A stretch of DNA of 61,393 bases from Bacillus subtilis (GCF_008764245.1 NZ_VTQV01000026.1:1-61393); one strand, 5' to 3'. Positions 1 through 8,726 are shown, counted from the stretch's first letter. Translations and numbers: made by a program. Notes: generated by a model from the sequence alone, not told the origin.

Positions 1-82
1 AAATCATCTTCTTAATGTAGCATAGGCTTTTTATAAAATGTCCTTTACAAAGGGTACACTTTACGAGGTGAACCGGCTTTTA

Positions 83-619
83 TTAAACTTTTTTTATTGT
101 AAAATTACTAATCATCATGATGGATAATAGGAAACTAATAAGAATAAAAGAGTGCGATGGTAGGTATGAAATCGTGAGATAACTTAATGTCAGCAAACAT
201 CCAGCGGCAGTGATGGGGAGTCCCGTAAAATATCCATCATTTTCAGCAATATTAAATCGAGCAAGTCTAAAAGCCCCACAAGCGATATAGAAAATAGTAA
301 AAAATATTCCCGGAAAACCAAACAAATGAAGAATTCCCTGATATAATAACAAGGCAGGAGCGACCCCGAAAGAAATTATATCACTCATTGAGTCAAGTTG
401 TTTTCCTAGATCCGATTCAATATGAAACTTTCGAGCAGTCATTCCGTCGAAGCGGTCAGCAAGGGCGGCAATAAATATGAAGAGTAAGCTTAAATGAAGT
501 TGACCGTTTATACAGGCGATGATGGCAAATCCGCCCAATCCTAAGTTGAGTAGAGTTAAAACATTTGCAGCATTTGCTTTCAATAAACGAATAGTCATAT
601 CCATTACATTGGTTAACAT
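83..619 (-). CDS. pssA: CDP-diacylglycerol--serine O-phosphatidyltransferase
   Basis: This membrane enzyme joins serine to CDP-diacylglycerol to make phosphatidylserine, the precursor of phosphatidylethanolamine. The 178-residue protein carries the CDP-alcohol phosphatidyltransferase signature around residues 55-86: the run ADRFDGMTAR is followed by G and the LDSMSD aspartates that bind metal and substrate. Several hydrophobic segments follow, and the length is typical of the short Gram-positive type. The ATG at 619 has a strong AAGGAGG site about 7 bases upstream. It is transcribed away from psd, which makes the next enzyme of the pathway, so the 88-base gap (620-707) must hold both start regions. 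TATAAT-like repeats occur there. Identification is firm; the exact promoters are not. Confidence 0.93.
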   Translation of the reverse strand: MLTNVMDMTIRLLKANAANVLTLLNLGLGGFAIIACINGQLHLSLLFIFIAALADRFDGMTARKFHIESDLGKQLDSMSDIISFGVAPALLLYQGILHLFGFPGIFFTIFYIACGAFRLARFNIAENDGYFTGLPITAAGCLLTLSYLTISYLPSHSFILISFLLSIMMISNFTIKKV

Positions 620-707
620 TACAGCACCTCCTTTTTAGTACGGATCATTATAATTATAAAGCTTTCCAACAAAAATGTTAACAAAATTTTTATCGGAGGA
701 ATAAATT

Positions 708-1502
708 TTGAAAGAACGATTATATCGAGCTTTGATTAGATCGACGAATGGTCCCATTTTTTCAAATATCATTTCGCGGTTTGCTCAATCAAGTTTAAGT
801 CGACCATTTATTAAGCCGTATGCAAAAATTTTCCGAATCAATCAGGATGAAATGGCTGGTCAGTGGAAATCCTATCCAAATTTGCATGCTTTTTTCATAA
901 GGAAGTTAAAAGCTGGTATACGCTCTATAGATGAACAATTTGATACGGTGATCAGCCCAGTTGATGGTGTGATTGAGGATATGGGGACGGTTAATTTAAA
1001 CCAGGATATCACGGTAAAAGGGAAAAGATATTCCGTTGCAGAAATGCTTGGTGGAAAAGAGCAAGCCAAACAATTTGTAGAGGGGACGTATATGATCATC
1101 TATTTAAGTCCATCCCATTATCATCGCATTCACTCTCCATTATTTGTGAAAAAACTCAATCAATACAGCCTTGGCAAACGTTCTTTTCCAGTTAATTCAT
1201 TAGGGTTAAAATACGGCAGAGCAACTTTAGCGACCAATTATCGAATCATCACGATATTACAACACGAAGATGTTCGTCTGGCGATGGTAAAAGTTGGAGC
1301 GATGATGATTAACTCGGTTGAAGTGATAAATCAAAATGAAACTTGGGAAAAAGGAGAGGAAATTGCCTACTTTTCCTTTGGTTCGACAGTTATATTGTTG
1401 TTCCCAAAAGCGACTTTTGAGCCACAGTTACAACAAGCCCTGCCTGTCCCCGTGAAATATGGAGAAGTGATTGGGAAAATAAAAACAAAGCACCATAAAT
1501 GA
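708..1502 (+). CDS. psd: Phosphatidylserine decarboxylase proenzyme
   Basis: It converts phosphatidylserine to phosphatidylethanolamine at the membrane. The family is made as a proenzyme that cuts itself before a serine, which becomes the pyruvoyl cofactor. The cleavage motif FGST is visible at residues 224-227 (Ser226 would form the pyruvoyl group). The SPVDG (about 83-87) and PSHYHR (135-140) segments hold the Asp and His expected of the self-cleavage triad. The start is TTG at 708 behind a GGAGGA site at 695-700. At 264 residues it is normal for the bacterial soluble-length type. It faces away from pssA, so consecutive pathway steps sit back to back. Confidence 0.95.
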   Translation: MKERLYRALIRSTNGPIFSNIISRFAQSSLSRPFIKPYAKIFRINQDEMAGQWKSYPNLHAFFIRKLKAGIRSIDEQFDTVISPVDGVIEDMGTVNLNQDITVKGKRYSVAEMLGGKEQAKQFVEGTYMIIYLSPSHYHRIHSPLFVKKLNQYSLGKRSFPVNSLGLKYGRATLATNYRIITILQHEDVRLAMVKVGAMMINSVEVINQNETWEKGEEIAYFSFGSTVILLFPKATFEPQLQQALPVPVKYGEVIGKIKTKHHK

Positions 1503-1538
1503 AGTTTACGGACGCTTTGTCATTAAAATTCAATTGCA

Positions 1539-1691
1539 TTAATTTAAGGTTACTTTTTTCGTATACTGTTCTAGTTGTAATGATCGCCGGTGGAGCTCCA
1601 TTTCAATTAGCTGAATAAAGTCGTAACTCAACTTGAGTTCTTTAGCCTTGTAATAAGATTCAATCAATAGTTCGTCTGATAGCTTATTCAT
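1539..1691 (-). CDS. sda: Sporulation histidine kinase inhibitor Sda
   Basis: A 50-residue ORF on the minus strand begins [19 protein letters not shown] and closely resembles B. subtilis Sda as I remember it. Sda folds as a short antiparallel helical hairpin that binds the sporulation kinases KinA and KinB and blocks phosphorelay firing while DNA replication is under way. The ATG at 1691 has a GGAGGTG site a few bases upstream on the minus strand. In B. subtilis sda lies next to yqeG and is activated by DnaA. Here it also neighbours yqeG, and DnaA boxes lie upstream of it at 1807-1905. The tail after residue 40 is a little longer than in B. subtilis. It is short enough to be missed by ORF callers. 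Confidence 0.9.
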   Translation of the reverse strand: MNKLSDELLIESYYKAKELKLSYDFIQLIEMELHRRSLQLEQYTKKVTLN

Positions 1692-1806
1692 CAGCTTTCA
1701 CCTCCAGCAATTTTAAGTATAAAAGCAAAACACCTTCATAAAATAATAGTTTGTCTAAACGTTATAATTACTTTAACAAAATTAGTTGTTTGGAACAAGT
1801 GTTCCT

Positions 1807-1905
1807 TTATCCACAGGGAGGAGTGGATAACTTGTGGGCAACTTATGGAAAAATCCGCTAAGACTTGATGTAAACACTTTAATAAAGTGAATAAAGTTAT
1901 CCACA
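1807..1905. promoter_or_regulatory. DnaA-box cluster between sda and yqeG
   Basis: Two perfect DnaA boxes TTATCCACA are present at 1807-1815 and 1897-1905. A one-mismatch box in the opposite orientation is at 1822-1830 (AGTGGATAA) and a weaker TGTGGGCAA at 1833-1841. In B. subtilis the yqeG-sda spacer is a chromosomal DnaA-binding cluster and DnaA there activates sda. The cluster lies upstream of sda (minus strand) and upstream of yqeG (plus strand). DnaA control is inferred from conserved position and box sequence. Confidence 0.82.
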
Positions 1906-2021
1906 GGTGAAACGATGTTAGAAAATGTCGAAAAGTATTTGGTATTAACAAAAAAGATGCGATTTTGTCAAAAATTAGGTAAGATACATTTACATATATT
2001 TTTTAATAGAGGTGCAAATCA

Positions 2022-2543
2022 TTGCTAAAAAAATTCCTGCCTGGAGAATATGTCAAAAGTATTTATCATATTTCTCCGAGCGTATTAAAAGAAAAAGGGG
2101 TCAAGGGTATTATTACAGACCTTGATAATACATTAGTTGAGTGGGACCGACCGAATGCGACACCAACGTTAATTGAGTGGTTAAATGAAATCAAGCAGCA
2201 TCAGATTAAAATTACGATCGTGTCAAATAATAATGAAGAACGAGTGAGAGTTTTTTCAGATCCACTAGGAATACCTTTCATTTCAAAGGCGAGAAAGCCA
2301 CTAAGTACAGCTTTTAAAAAGGCTCTACTAACAATGAATTTGAAAAAGGAAGAAACGGTCATTATTGGAGATCAGTTATTAACAGATATATTGGGTGGAA
2401 ACCGCCTGGGTTTACACACGATTTTGGTTGTTCCTGTTGCTAGCTCAGATGGTTTTTTTACTCAATTTAATCGTAAAATTGAACGTAAGATAATGGCGAA
2501 TTTCAAGCGAAAAGGCTTGATTGATTGGGAGGAATCAAATTGA
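2022..2543 (+). CDS. yqeG: YqeG family HAD phosphatase
   Basis: A small (173 residue) HAD IIIA-type phosphatase. Motif I is DLDNTLV at residues 33-39, with the nucleophile Asp33 and the acid/base Asp35. Motif II is the SNN segment near residue 68, followed by the KARKP lysine near 85. Motif III is GDQLLTD near 116-122. The substrate is not known to me, although relatives act on phosphatidylglycerophosphate in some organisms. The start is TTG at 2022 behind AGAGGTG. It opens a compact operon: its stop overlaps the yqeH start in a TTGA. Confidence 0.9.
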   Translation: MLKKFLPGEYVKSIYHISPSVLKEKGVKGIITDLDNTLVEWDRPNATPTLIEWLNEIKQHQIKITIVSNNNEERVRVFSDPLGIPFISKARKPLSTAFKKALLTMNLKKEETVIIGDQLLTDILGGNRLGLHTILVVPVASSDGFFTQFNRKIERKIMANFKRKGLIDWEESN

Positions 2544-3649
2544 GCAATACCGAAGAATATATTTGTTATGGGTGCGGTGTTACGATTCAGACGGAGGATC
2601 CCAAAGGAGTCGGTTACGCACCAAGCTCGTCTTTAGCAAAAGAAGAGATTATCTGTCAAAGATGTTTTCGGCTAAGGCATTATAATGAGGTCCAGGATGT
2701 ATCACTTACAGATCAAGACTTCCTGAATATCTTAAATCAGTTGGCAAAAACGGATAGTCTGATTGTCAAAATTGTTGATATCTTTGATTTTAACGGAAGT
2801 TGGCTTCCTGGGCTTCATCGCTTTGTAGGGAAAAACCCGATTTTACTGATTGGAAATAAAGCGGATTTACTCCCCAAGTCAGTGAAATCGAGTAAAGTGA
2901 TTCAGTGGATGAAGAATGAGGCAAAGCAATTAGGGCTTAGACCCATTGATGTTCTTCTGACAAGTGCGCAAAAAGGATTTCATATTCAAGAGGTACTTGA
3001 GAAAATCGATCATTATCGAGATGGAAAAGATGTGTATGTAGTCGGTTGTACAAATGTTGGTAAATCAACATTGATTAATCGCATCTTGCATGAGGCAGCA
3101 GAAGTAGAAAATCTTATTACGACTTCTCATTTCCCTGGAACCACATTAGATATGATCAATATTCCTTTAAATGATGGCCAATCATTGATTGATACTCCTG
3201 GTATTATCAATCATCACCAAATTGCTCACTATGTTAGCAAAAAGGATTTGAAGATCATTACACCGAAAAAAGAAATTAAGTCTAGAGTGTTTCAATTAAA
3301 TGAACAACAAACTTTGTTTTTTGGTGGATTAGCTAGGCTAGATTATGAAAAAGGCGGCCGCCGTTCCCTCGTGTGTTATATGGGAAATGAGCTAGACATT
3401 CATCGGACTAAATTAGAAAATGCGGATGCTTTATATAAAAATCATCTTGGAGACATGCTGCAACCACCACGAAAGGATGAGCTTGAAACTTTCCCGGAAC
3501 TCATTCGCCATGATTTTACCATTCGCGAAGGGAAAACAGATATTGTTTTTTCAGGCTTGGGCTGGGTGACTATACCAGAAGCTGGAGCAAAAGTCGCAGC
3601 CTATGTTCCGAAAGGTGTTCATGTATTATTACGAAAATCACTTATTTAA
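2540..3649 (+). CDS. yqeH: Ribosome biogenesis GTPase YqeH (circularly permuted)
   Basis: YqeH is a circularly permuted GTPase needed for 30S subunit assembly. The order of motifs shows the permutation: an N-terminal zinc finger with two CxxC-type pairs (CYGC and CQRC, first 45 residues), then G4 NKAD near 110, a G5-like SAQ, then the P-loop GCTNVGKST near 170, and finally G3 DTPG near 220. The C-terminal part is the RNA-binding half. I start at TTG 2540, which follows GGGAGGAA by about 6 bases and overlaps the yqeG stop; an upstream TTG at 2525 lies inside the SD region and is unlikely. Confidence 0.94.
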   Translation: MSNTEEYICYGCGVTIQTEDPKGVGYAPSSSLAKEEIICQRCFRLRHYNEVQDVSLTDQDFLNILNQLAKTDSLIVKIVDIFDFNGSWLPGLHRFVGKNPILLIGNKADLLPKSVKSSKVIQWMKNEAKQLGLRPIDVLLTSAQKGFHIQEVLEKIDHYRDGKDVYVVGCTNVGKSTLINRILHEAAEVENLITTSHFPGTTLDMINIPLNDGQSLIDTPGIINHHQIAHYVSKKDLKIITPKKEIKSRVFQLNEQQTLFFGGLARLDYEKGGRRSLVCYMGNELDIHRTKLENADALYKNHLGDMLQPPRKDELETFPELIRHDFTIREGKTDIVFSGLGWVTIPEAGAKVAAYVPKGVHVLLRKSLI

Positions 3650-3676
3650 TAGAGAGAAAAAGGGGACATGTTGACG

Positions 3677-4516
3677 ATGAAATTATATGGAGTGATTGGG
3701 GATCCTATCGGACATTCTCTATCTCCTGTGATGCATAATCGAGAATTTAAAGAATTAGGAATGAACGCTCACTACCACCCATTTCATATTAAAGGGGCAG
3801 ACTTGGAAATAGCAATTAAAGGAATGAAAGCGATCGGGGTGGAAGGCTTCAATATCACGATCCCGCATAAAACAGCAATTATCCCTTACTTAGATCAAAT
3901 CGACCCATTGGCTCAGGCTATTGGCGCAATTAATACGGTAGTAAGGGAAAATGATCAATGGATTGGTTTCAATACAGATGGAGAAGGGTTCATGAGAGCT
4001 TTACAAGCAGAATGGAAAGAGGAATTAGAGAATGAACGAGTATTAATTATAGGGGCAGGAGGGGCAGCAAAAGCGATTTTTTATACATTATTATCGAAAG
4101 GTATTAAGCACGTTGATATCTGTAATCGTACGGTTGAACGAGCGCTAAATCTTATAAATAGTTGCCCTTATAAAGGTTATTCTTCTGCTTTATCCTTTGC
4201 TGAGGCAGAAGATAAACTAAATGAGTACACGTTGGTCATCCAAACTACGTCTATAGGGATGTATCCAAAAATCGATCAATCTCCATTATCGCTGGCTCGC
4301 TTAAATCCTCAAGCCTTTGTATCTGATATTATTTACAATCCATTTCAAACAGCTTTTCTTAAGCATGCTGAAAGCCAAGGGGCCCAAATACAAAATGGAT
4401 TAGGTATGTTCGTTTTCCAAGGTGCTTTAGCATTTGAAAAGTGGACAGGGAAAATGCCAAATATAGAAAGAATGACCGGGACAGTAATCAGACAATTAGG
4501 AGGAAATATATGTTAA
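3677..4516 (+). CDS. aroE: Shikimate dehydrogenase (NADP+)
   Basis: Catalyses the NADPH-dependent reduction of 3-dehydroshikimate to shikimate in aromatic amino acid synthesis. Visible motifs are the substrate-binding SLSP near the N-terminus, the catalytic lysine in TIPHK, the NTDG aspartate, and the NADP-binding loop GAGGAAKA near 125. The C-terminal QGALAFEKWTG segment is also typical. I start at ATG 3677 (MKLYGVIGDP), matching the family N-terminus; ATG 3668 in the same frame sits only 2-3 bases after the AAGGGG site. The last 7 bases overlap yhbY. Confidence 0.95.
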   Translation: MKLYGVIGDPIGHSLSPVMHNREFKELGMNAHYHPFHIKGADLEIAIKGMKAIGVEGFNITIPHKTAIIPYLDQIDPLAQAIGAINTVVRENDQWIGFNTDGEGFMRALQAEWKEELENERVLIIGAGGAAKAIFYTLLSKGIKHVDICNRTVERALNLINSCPYKGYSSALSFAEAEDKLNEYTLVIQTTSIGMYPKIDQSPLSLARLNPQAFVSDIIYNPFQTAFLKHAESQGAQIQNGLGMFVFQGALAFEKWTGKMPNIERMTGTVIRQLGGNIC

Positions 4517-4800
4517 CCGGAAAACAAAAACGCTTTTTAAGATCAACAGCTCATCACCTTCAGCCGATTTTCCAAGTAGGGAAGGGTGGAGTAAATGATA
4601 ATATGATTAAGCAAATCAAGGAAGCCCTTGAAGCAAGGGAGTTGATCAAAATTAGCATTTTACAAAATTGTGAGGAAGATCGGGAAACGGTCGGCAACGC
4701 TTTATCTGCAGGTGCAAATGCCGAACTTGTTCAAATTATCGGGAATACGATTATTTTATATAAAGAATCGCAAGATAATAAACAACTTGAATTACCATAA
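4510..4800 (+). CDS. yhbY: YhbY/YqeI family RNA-binding protein (CRM domain)
   Basis: A 96-residue protein made almost entirely of a CRM/YhbY RNA-binding fold, associated in bacteria with 50S precursor particles. The conserved core FQVGKGGVNDN with a GxxG-type loop is visible at about residues 20-30, and LIKISILQNCEED follows. The ATG at 4510 lies right after AGGAGGAA and overlaps the aroE stop by 7 bases, which argues for translational coupling. A longer in-frame ORF from 4441 lies inside aroE and is not the start. Confidence 0.93.
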   Translation: MLTGKQKRFLRSTAHHLQPIFQVGKGGVNDNMIKQIKEALEARELIKISILQNCEEDRETVGNALSAGANAELVQIIGNTIILYKESQDNKQLELP

Positions 4801-4818
4801 TACGAGGAGATTTCTAGT

Positions 4819-5394
4819 ATGCAAAAACAGCGTATAGGCATTTTAGGTGGTACCTTTGATCCTCCACACCTTGGCCATTTAGTGATCGCGAATGAAGTAT
4901 TACATACTCTAAAATTAGATCAAATTGCTTTTATGCCTAATCAAGAGCCTCCTCATAAGGTGAGAAAAAGTGGCACAACCGAGTCTGACAGGGTTCGGAT
5001 GTTAGAATTAGCCATAAGGGATAACCCTTTCTTTGTCATTGAAAAAATTGAATTGGAAAGGCAAGGAAAATCCTATTCACTTGATACAATAAAAATGTTA
5101 AAAGAAAGAAACCCAGATGTTGAGTATTATTTTATCATTGGAGCAGATATGGTAGAGTATTTACCCAAATGGCACGGCATTGAAGAATTAGCAGAGCTTG
5201 TTTCTTTTATAGGGGTGAATCGTCCGGAATATGAGCTAGAAAGTCCATATCCCGTTCAATATATAGAAGTTCCTCAAATGGATATATCTTCTACGCTCAT
5301 TAGGGAAAGATGTAAAAAGTCCTTCTCCATAAAATATCTTTTACCCGATAATGTCATTCATTATATTGAGGAGAATGGTTTATATGAATCGTAA
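4819..5394 (+). CDS. nadD: Nicotinate-nucleotide adenylyltransferase
   Basis: Adenylates nicotinate mononucleotide to deamido-NAD, the penultimate step of NAD synthesis. The nucleotidyltransferase signature GGTFDPPHLGHL is at about residues 10-21 (HxGH class), and the C-terminal ISSTLIR motif, which contacts ATP, is near 156-162. At 191 residues the length is standard. The ATG at 4819 has ACGAGGAG upstream. The end overlaps yqeK by 11 bases. Confidence 0.96.
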   Translation: MQKQRIGILGGTFDPPHLGHLVIANEVLHTLKLDQIAFMPNQEPPHKVRKSGTTESDRVRMLELAIRDNPFFVIEKIELERQGKSYSLDTIKMLKERNPDVEYYFIIGADMVEYLPKWHGIEELAELVSFIGVNRPEYELESPYPVQYIEVPQMDISSTLIRERCKKSFSIKYLLPDNVIHYIEENGLYES

Positions 5395-5959
5395 TCAAGC
5401 TTTAGAAATTGTACAGAGATCATTAGGGACCGGTCCAAGGTATCAACATACCCTCAGGGTACTAGAAACGGCAATTACATTAGCTGACCGGTTTGGGGAA
5501 GATGTAAACAAAGTTGAACTAGCAGCGATCTTCCATGATTACGCGAAACTGATGTCGATTGATGACTTGAAAAAATGGCTTTTGAAAGCAAATGAGGACT
5601 CAAGGCTAGTCGATTATCATTCCGAATTGTGGCATGGACCAGTGGCAGCCTATTTGATTCACCAAGAATTTGCGATCGAGGATAGGGATGTAATAAATGC
5701 GATCCGTTATCATACAACGGGACGGGCCAATATGTCTCGACTTGAAAAAATTATTTTTTTGGCGGACTACATTGAACCACAAAGAGATTTTCCGGGGCTT
5801 GATGAAACGAGAGAACTAGCTTGTAAAAATTTGGATGAAGCCATACTAAAAGCGTTAAGTAATACGATTGCGTTTTTATTAACGAAAAAGTCTGCTATTT
5901 ATCCTGATACGTTCGAAGCCTATAATGATTTAGTAAAAAAGGGAGGAATTCGTTTTTGA
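5384..5959 (+). CDS. yqeK: HD-domain protein YqeK (bis(nucleosyl)-tetraphosphatase, symmetrical)
   Basis: YqeK is an HD-superfamily phosphohydrolase; the family has been shown to split Ap4A into two ADP. The HD residues are in HDYAK near 53-57, a second metal/phosphate segment is RYHTTGR near 109, and DYIEP near 130 completes the set. The start is ATG 5384, preceded by GAGGAG about 10 bases upstream and overlapping nadD by 11 bases. Its end overlaps rsfS by 4 bases, so translation is probably coupled through the operon. Confidence 0.92.
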   Translation: MNRNQALEIVQRSLGTGPRYQHTLRVLETAITLADRFGEDVNKVELAAIFHDYAKLMSIDDLKKWLLKANEDSRLVDYHSELWHGPVAAYLIHQEFAIEDRDVINAIRYHTTGRANMSRLEKIIFLADYIEPQRDFPGLDETRELACKNLDEAILKALSNTIAFLLTKKSAIYPDTFEAYNDLVKKGGIRF

Positions 5960-6312
5960 ATACGGAAAAGCTATTAGACACTCTTGTAAAAGCCGCTGAT
6001 GATAAGAGAGCGGAAGATATTGTTGTTCTTAATATGAAAGGTTTATCCTTGATTGCAGATTATTTTATCATTTGCCACGCCAATTCAGGTAAACAAGTTC
6101 AAGCAATCTCAAGAGAAATGAAGGATATGTCTGAAGAAATAGGAACTGATGTTAAAAAAATTGAGGGTTTTGATGAGGGAAAATGGATTCTCATGGATTT
6201 TGGGGATGTCATCGCCCATATTTTCCATCGAGATGAACGTAGCTATTATAATTTGGAAAAACTCTGGGGAGATGCACCAATGATTGATGTAATAAGTAGG
6301 GTGAATCGTTAA
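5956..6312 (+). CDS. rsfS: Ribosomal silencing factor RsfS
   Basis: RsfS binds protein L14 (uL14) on the 50S subunit and keeps it from joining the 30S, saving translation in poor conditions. The 118-residue sequence has the family order: an N-terminal helix with AADDKRAEDIVVL, then ADYFIICHANSGKQVQAI, and the C-terminal WILMDFGDVIAHIFHRDERSYY block. The stop is shared with the start of yqeM (TAATG-type junction at 6310-6314). Confidence 0.95.
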   Translation: MNTEKLLDTLVKAADDKRAEDIVVLNMKGLSLIADYFIICHANSGKQVQAISREMKDMSEEIGTDVKKIEGFDEGKWILMDFGDVIAHIFHRDERSYYNLEKLWGDAPMIDVISRVNR

Positions 6313-7058
6313 TGTATGGCCGCTTCGCTTATGTTTACGATATATTAATGAGTGATGTCCCCTATAATAAATGGCTTCAATTTGTAGAACGAGAAAAGCA
6401 GGCCAATCAAGTAAAAGGGAAACAGATTTTAGAAATTGCATGTGGGACTGGTACATTATCTGTATTACTTGCTCAAAACGGTTATGAAGTAACTGGAGTG
6501 GACCTGTCCTCGGATATGCTAATGGTTGCTCATGAAAAAGCAAAAGGAATGAACGAAAACATTACATTTTATGAGCAAGATATGTCCAAATTGGAAGGTT
6601 TGGGTCAATATGATATCGTGACTATTTTTTGTGACTCTTTAAATTACCTGCAGTCACCAGAACAGGTTATAAGCACATTCGATCGTGTCCGTGCCCATTT
6701 GAATCCAAACGGCTTATTTCTATTTGACATCCATTCTCCGTATAAAATAGAAAAAGTCTTTATGGATCAAACATTCTCTTATGTGGATGAAGAAATTTCT
6801 TATATATGGGATTGTTATTCAGGAAAGACACCTTATACAGTAGAACATGATCTTACTTTTTTTCTGAAAGATGATGATACGAGTCAATATGAACGATTTG
6901 ATGAGATCCATATGCAAAGGACATATTTAGTAGAAGATTATACAAAATGGTTAAAAGAAGCGGGATTCAAAATTTTATCGATTACGGCGGATTTTACGAA
7001 GGACACTCCAAAGGAGAAATCGGAGCGGATCTTTTTTGTCTGTCAAAAGGAAATGTAA
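6312..7058 (+). CDS. yqeM: Class I SAM-dependent methyltransferase YqeM
   Basis: A 248-residue Rossmann-fold methyltransferase. The SAM motif I ILEIACGTGTLSVLLA is at about residues 36-51, the acidic end of motif II (VDLSSDML) near 63-70, and the motif IV region FCDSLNYL near 106. The substrate is not established. It starts directly at the rsfS stop and is the last gene of the yqeG operon; a strong stem-loop follows at 7064. Confidence 0.9.
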   Translation: MYGRFAYVYDILMSDVPYNKWLQFVEREKQANQVKGKQILEIACGTGTLSVLLAQNGYEVTGVDLSSDMLMVAHEKAKGMNENITFYEQDMSKLEGLGQYDIVTIFCDSLNYLQSPEQVISTFDRVRAHLNPNGLFLFDIHSPYKIEKVFMDQTFSYVDEEISYIWDCYSGKTPYTVEHDLTFFLKDDDTSQYERFDEIHMQRTYLVEDYTKWLKEAGFKILSITADFTKDTPKEKSERIFFVCQKEM

Positions 7059-7063
7059 GCTGA

Positions 7064-7110
7064 CCAGTGGGGACAAATCTTCCCCCACTGGCATAAAAAT
7101 AAATTTTTTT
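7064..7110 (+). terminator. Rho-independent terminator after yqeM
   Basis: Arms CCAGTGGGG (7064-7072) and CCCCACTGG (7083-7091) pair perfectly over 9 bp. An A-rich stretch and a seven-T run follow at about 7104-7110. This would end the yqeG-yqeM operon before the converging comER. Confidence 0.8.
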
Positions 7111-7151
7111 AAAAAAAAGCAGGATTATTGTAAAATCTGTCGAAAGCTTAT

Positions 7152-7973
7152 TTAATCGACAAAATCCTTTTTTAATTCTTGGACCTCCTGTGCATATTTT
7201 TTATGAGTTGCTTGAAAAACCTTTTCAAATGTATCTCCCAATTCATTTTCTAATACCCGAATCCCTTCTCCGGTAATTCCGCCTTTCACACATACCTTTT
7301 CTTCTAGTTCAGATAAGGAATAATACCCTTTTTTCAGTAGATCGCCTAAGCCAATCAACATATGTTCAAATAATTTTTCGGCTGTTTTTTCATCGATTTT
7401 CGTTTCCGTTACGGCCGCTTCAATGAATCGCCTCGTCATATAACTAAAAAACGCTGGTCCGCAACTCACAATATCTGAAGATACTCTTGTGATCTCTTCG
7501 GAAATAATAAGAGGGGTAGAGATCATCGAAAAGGTTTCAAGTAATTCATTCTTCCACTTATCTGTACATCGGTCTCCGAAAGTAAATAATGTAATTCCTG
7601 AAAGGGCACGATTTGTTATGCTTGGAATGGCGCGTGCGCAAGAACTGGAAACCACTTTTTCTAACCAACCTGTTTGAATAGGGCTTGTAATAGAGACAAG
7701 ACACTGCTCTTTTCTAAAATATAGCCTGTTCTGATGAAGAAAATCGTAAAAATCCTTCGGCTTCATACAAAGAAAGATTAGATCAGACGTTTCAATTAAC
7801 TCTTTGGGACTATTTGCGACGGTGATTCCCTTGTATTTATCTCTAAGGCTCTCAGCTTTTGCCTTTGTGCGGTTGATAATCATTAGGTTTGAAGGAGATA
7901 TGGCCTTTCCTGTGAGAAGTGCTTCAAAAAGAATAGTACCCATATTTCCGATTCCGATAATTCCGACCTTCAC
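7152..7973 (-). CDS. comER: Late competence protein ComER (pyrroline-5-carboxylate reductase-like)
   Basis: ComER belongs to the pyrroline-5-carboxylate reductase family. The N-terminal NAD(P)-binding motif VGIIGIGNMG is clear, and the C-terminal ERALSGITLFTFGD and VKGGITGEG segments match the P5CR core. Its exact reaction is unproven; in B. subtilis it lies divergent to comE and is not needed for transformation. I use GTG 7973, which follows GGAGGGAG on the minus strand and gives 273 residues, the B. subtilis length as I remember it; the ORF itself extends 17 codons further upstream. Its 5' end faces comEA across 86 bases. Confidence 0.88.
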   Translation of the reverse strand: MKVGIIGIGNMGTILFEALLTGKAISPSNLMIINRTKAKAESLRDKYKGITVANSPKELIETSDLIFLCMKPKDFYDFLHQNRLYFRKEQCLVSITSPIQTGWLEKVVSSSCARAIPSITNRALSGITLFTFGDRCTDKWKNELLETFSMISTPLIISEEITRVSSDIVSCGPAFFSYMTRRFIEAAVTETKIDEKTAEKLFEHMLIGLGDLLKKGYYSLSELEEKVCVKGGITGEGIRVLENELGDTFEKVFQATHKKYAQEVQELKKDFVD

Positions 7974-8059
7974 GTTTCTCCCTCCTTCATCCATTACTCT
8001 TAACAAATGTATGCTGGTGCCCAAAAAATATTCATAAAGATGTGAGGTGGATAAAAAAA

Positions 8060-8674
8060 TTGCCTGTTTGGTTTGAAAAATATAAACAATTGATTATGAT
8101 TGTAGTGATTGCGATTATTATACTTTCTCTGCTTTTATTTAAGTTTCATCAGAAGGAAGAGGGAGCGTTAAATGATCCATTATGGACGGAACAGGAGTCA
8201 GATCAATTAGAAGTGGAAAAACAAGAGAAAGAGTTGGCACCTGAGAATATTTTTGTCGATTTGAAAGGAGCAGTTAAAAAACCGGGGTTATACAAAGTAG
8301 TGGCAGGAGAGCGAGTACATGATGTGCTAGAAAAGGCAGGCGGCTTACTAAAGACGGCTGATGAAAAACAAATTAACTTTGCGATGAAATTATATGATGA
8401 AATGGTGATTTATATTCCGGAAATCGGTGAAGTAGAAATGGAAATGGCCGATTTAAACAATATGAATTCTAGTAACGACGAGAAAGTGAATATTAATAAG
8501 GCAGATGCAGATGAATTAGAAACATTGCCAGGGATAGGTCCAAGTAAAGCAGCCGCTATTATACAATATCGCGAAGAAAACGGTTTGTTTAAAGAGATAG
8601 AAGAGCTTATGAATATATCTGGTATCGGCGAAAAGACATTTGAAAAATTTAAGGAACAAATTAAAGTTCAATAA
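8060..8674 (+). CDS. comEA: Competence DNA receptor ComEA
   Basis: ComEA is the membrane-anchored double-stranded DNA receptor of natural transformation. One transmembrane segment is visible near residues 9-27. It is followed by a variable acidic linker, an SLBB-like domain (DLKGAVKKPGLYKVVAGERV), and a C-terminal pair of helix-hairpin-helix motifs (VNINKADADELETLPGIG and LMNISGIGEKTFEKF) that bind DNA. The start is best placed at TTG 8060, about 9 bases after GAGGTGG; the in-frame GTG at 8042 has no SD. Total about 204 residues. Confidence 0.93.
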   Translation: MPVWFEKYKQLIMIVVIAIIILSLLLFKFHQKEEGALNDPLWTEQESDQLEVEKQEKELAPENIFVDLKGAVKKPGLYKVVAGERVHDVLEKAGGLLKTADEKQINFAMKLYDEMVIYIPEIGEVEMEMADLNNMNSSNDEKVNINKADADELETLPGIGPSKAAAIIQYREENGLFKEIEELMNISGIGEKTFEKFKEQIKVQ

Positions 8675-8717
8675 CATGGGAGAAATATACTGAATCAAAC
8701 GTGATTTTTTGGTAATC

Positions 8718-8726
8718 TGTTATAAT
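8718..8726 (+). promoter_or_regulatory. Extended -10 promoter candidate before comEB
   Basis: TGTTATAAT at 8718-8726 is a perfect extended -10 element (TG, one base, TATAAT). No good -35 hexamer is seen, as is common for this class. It would let comEB be expressed apart from comEA, consistent with a housekeeping dCMP deaminase inside a competence operon. Confidence 0.5.

Noticed and set aside
872-1099. Minus-strand ORF of 75 codons inside psd
   Set aside because: No SD, no family resemblance, and fully inside a well-supported gene on the other strand.
1736-1951. Minus-strand ORF of 71 codons over the DnaA boxes
   Set aside because: The region is explained by DnaA boxes. The translation is low-complexity and there is no good SD.
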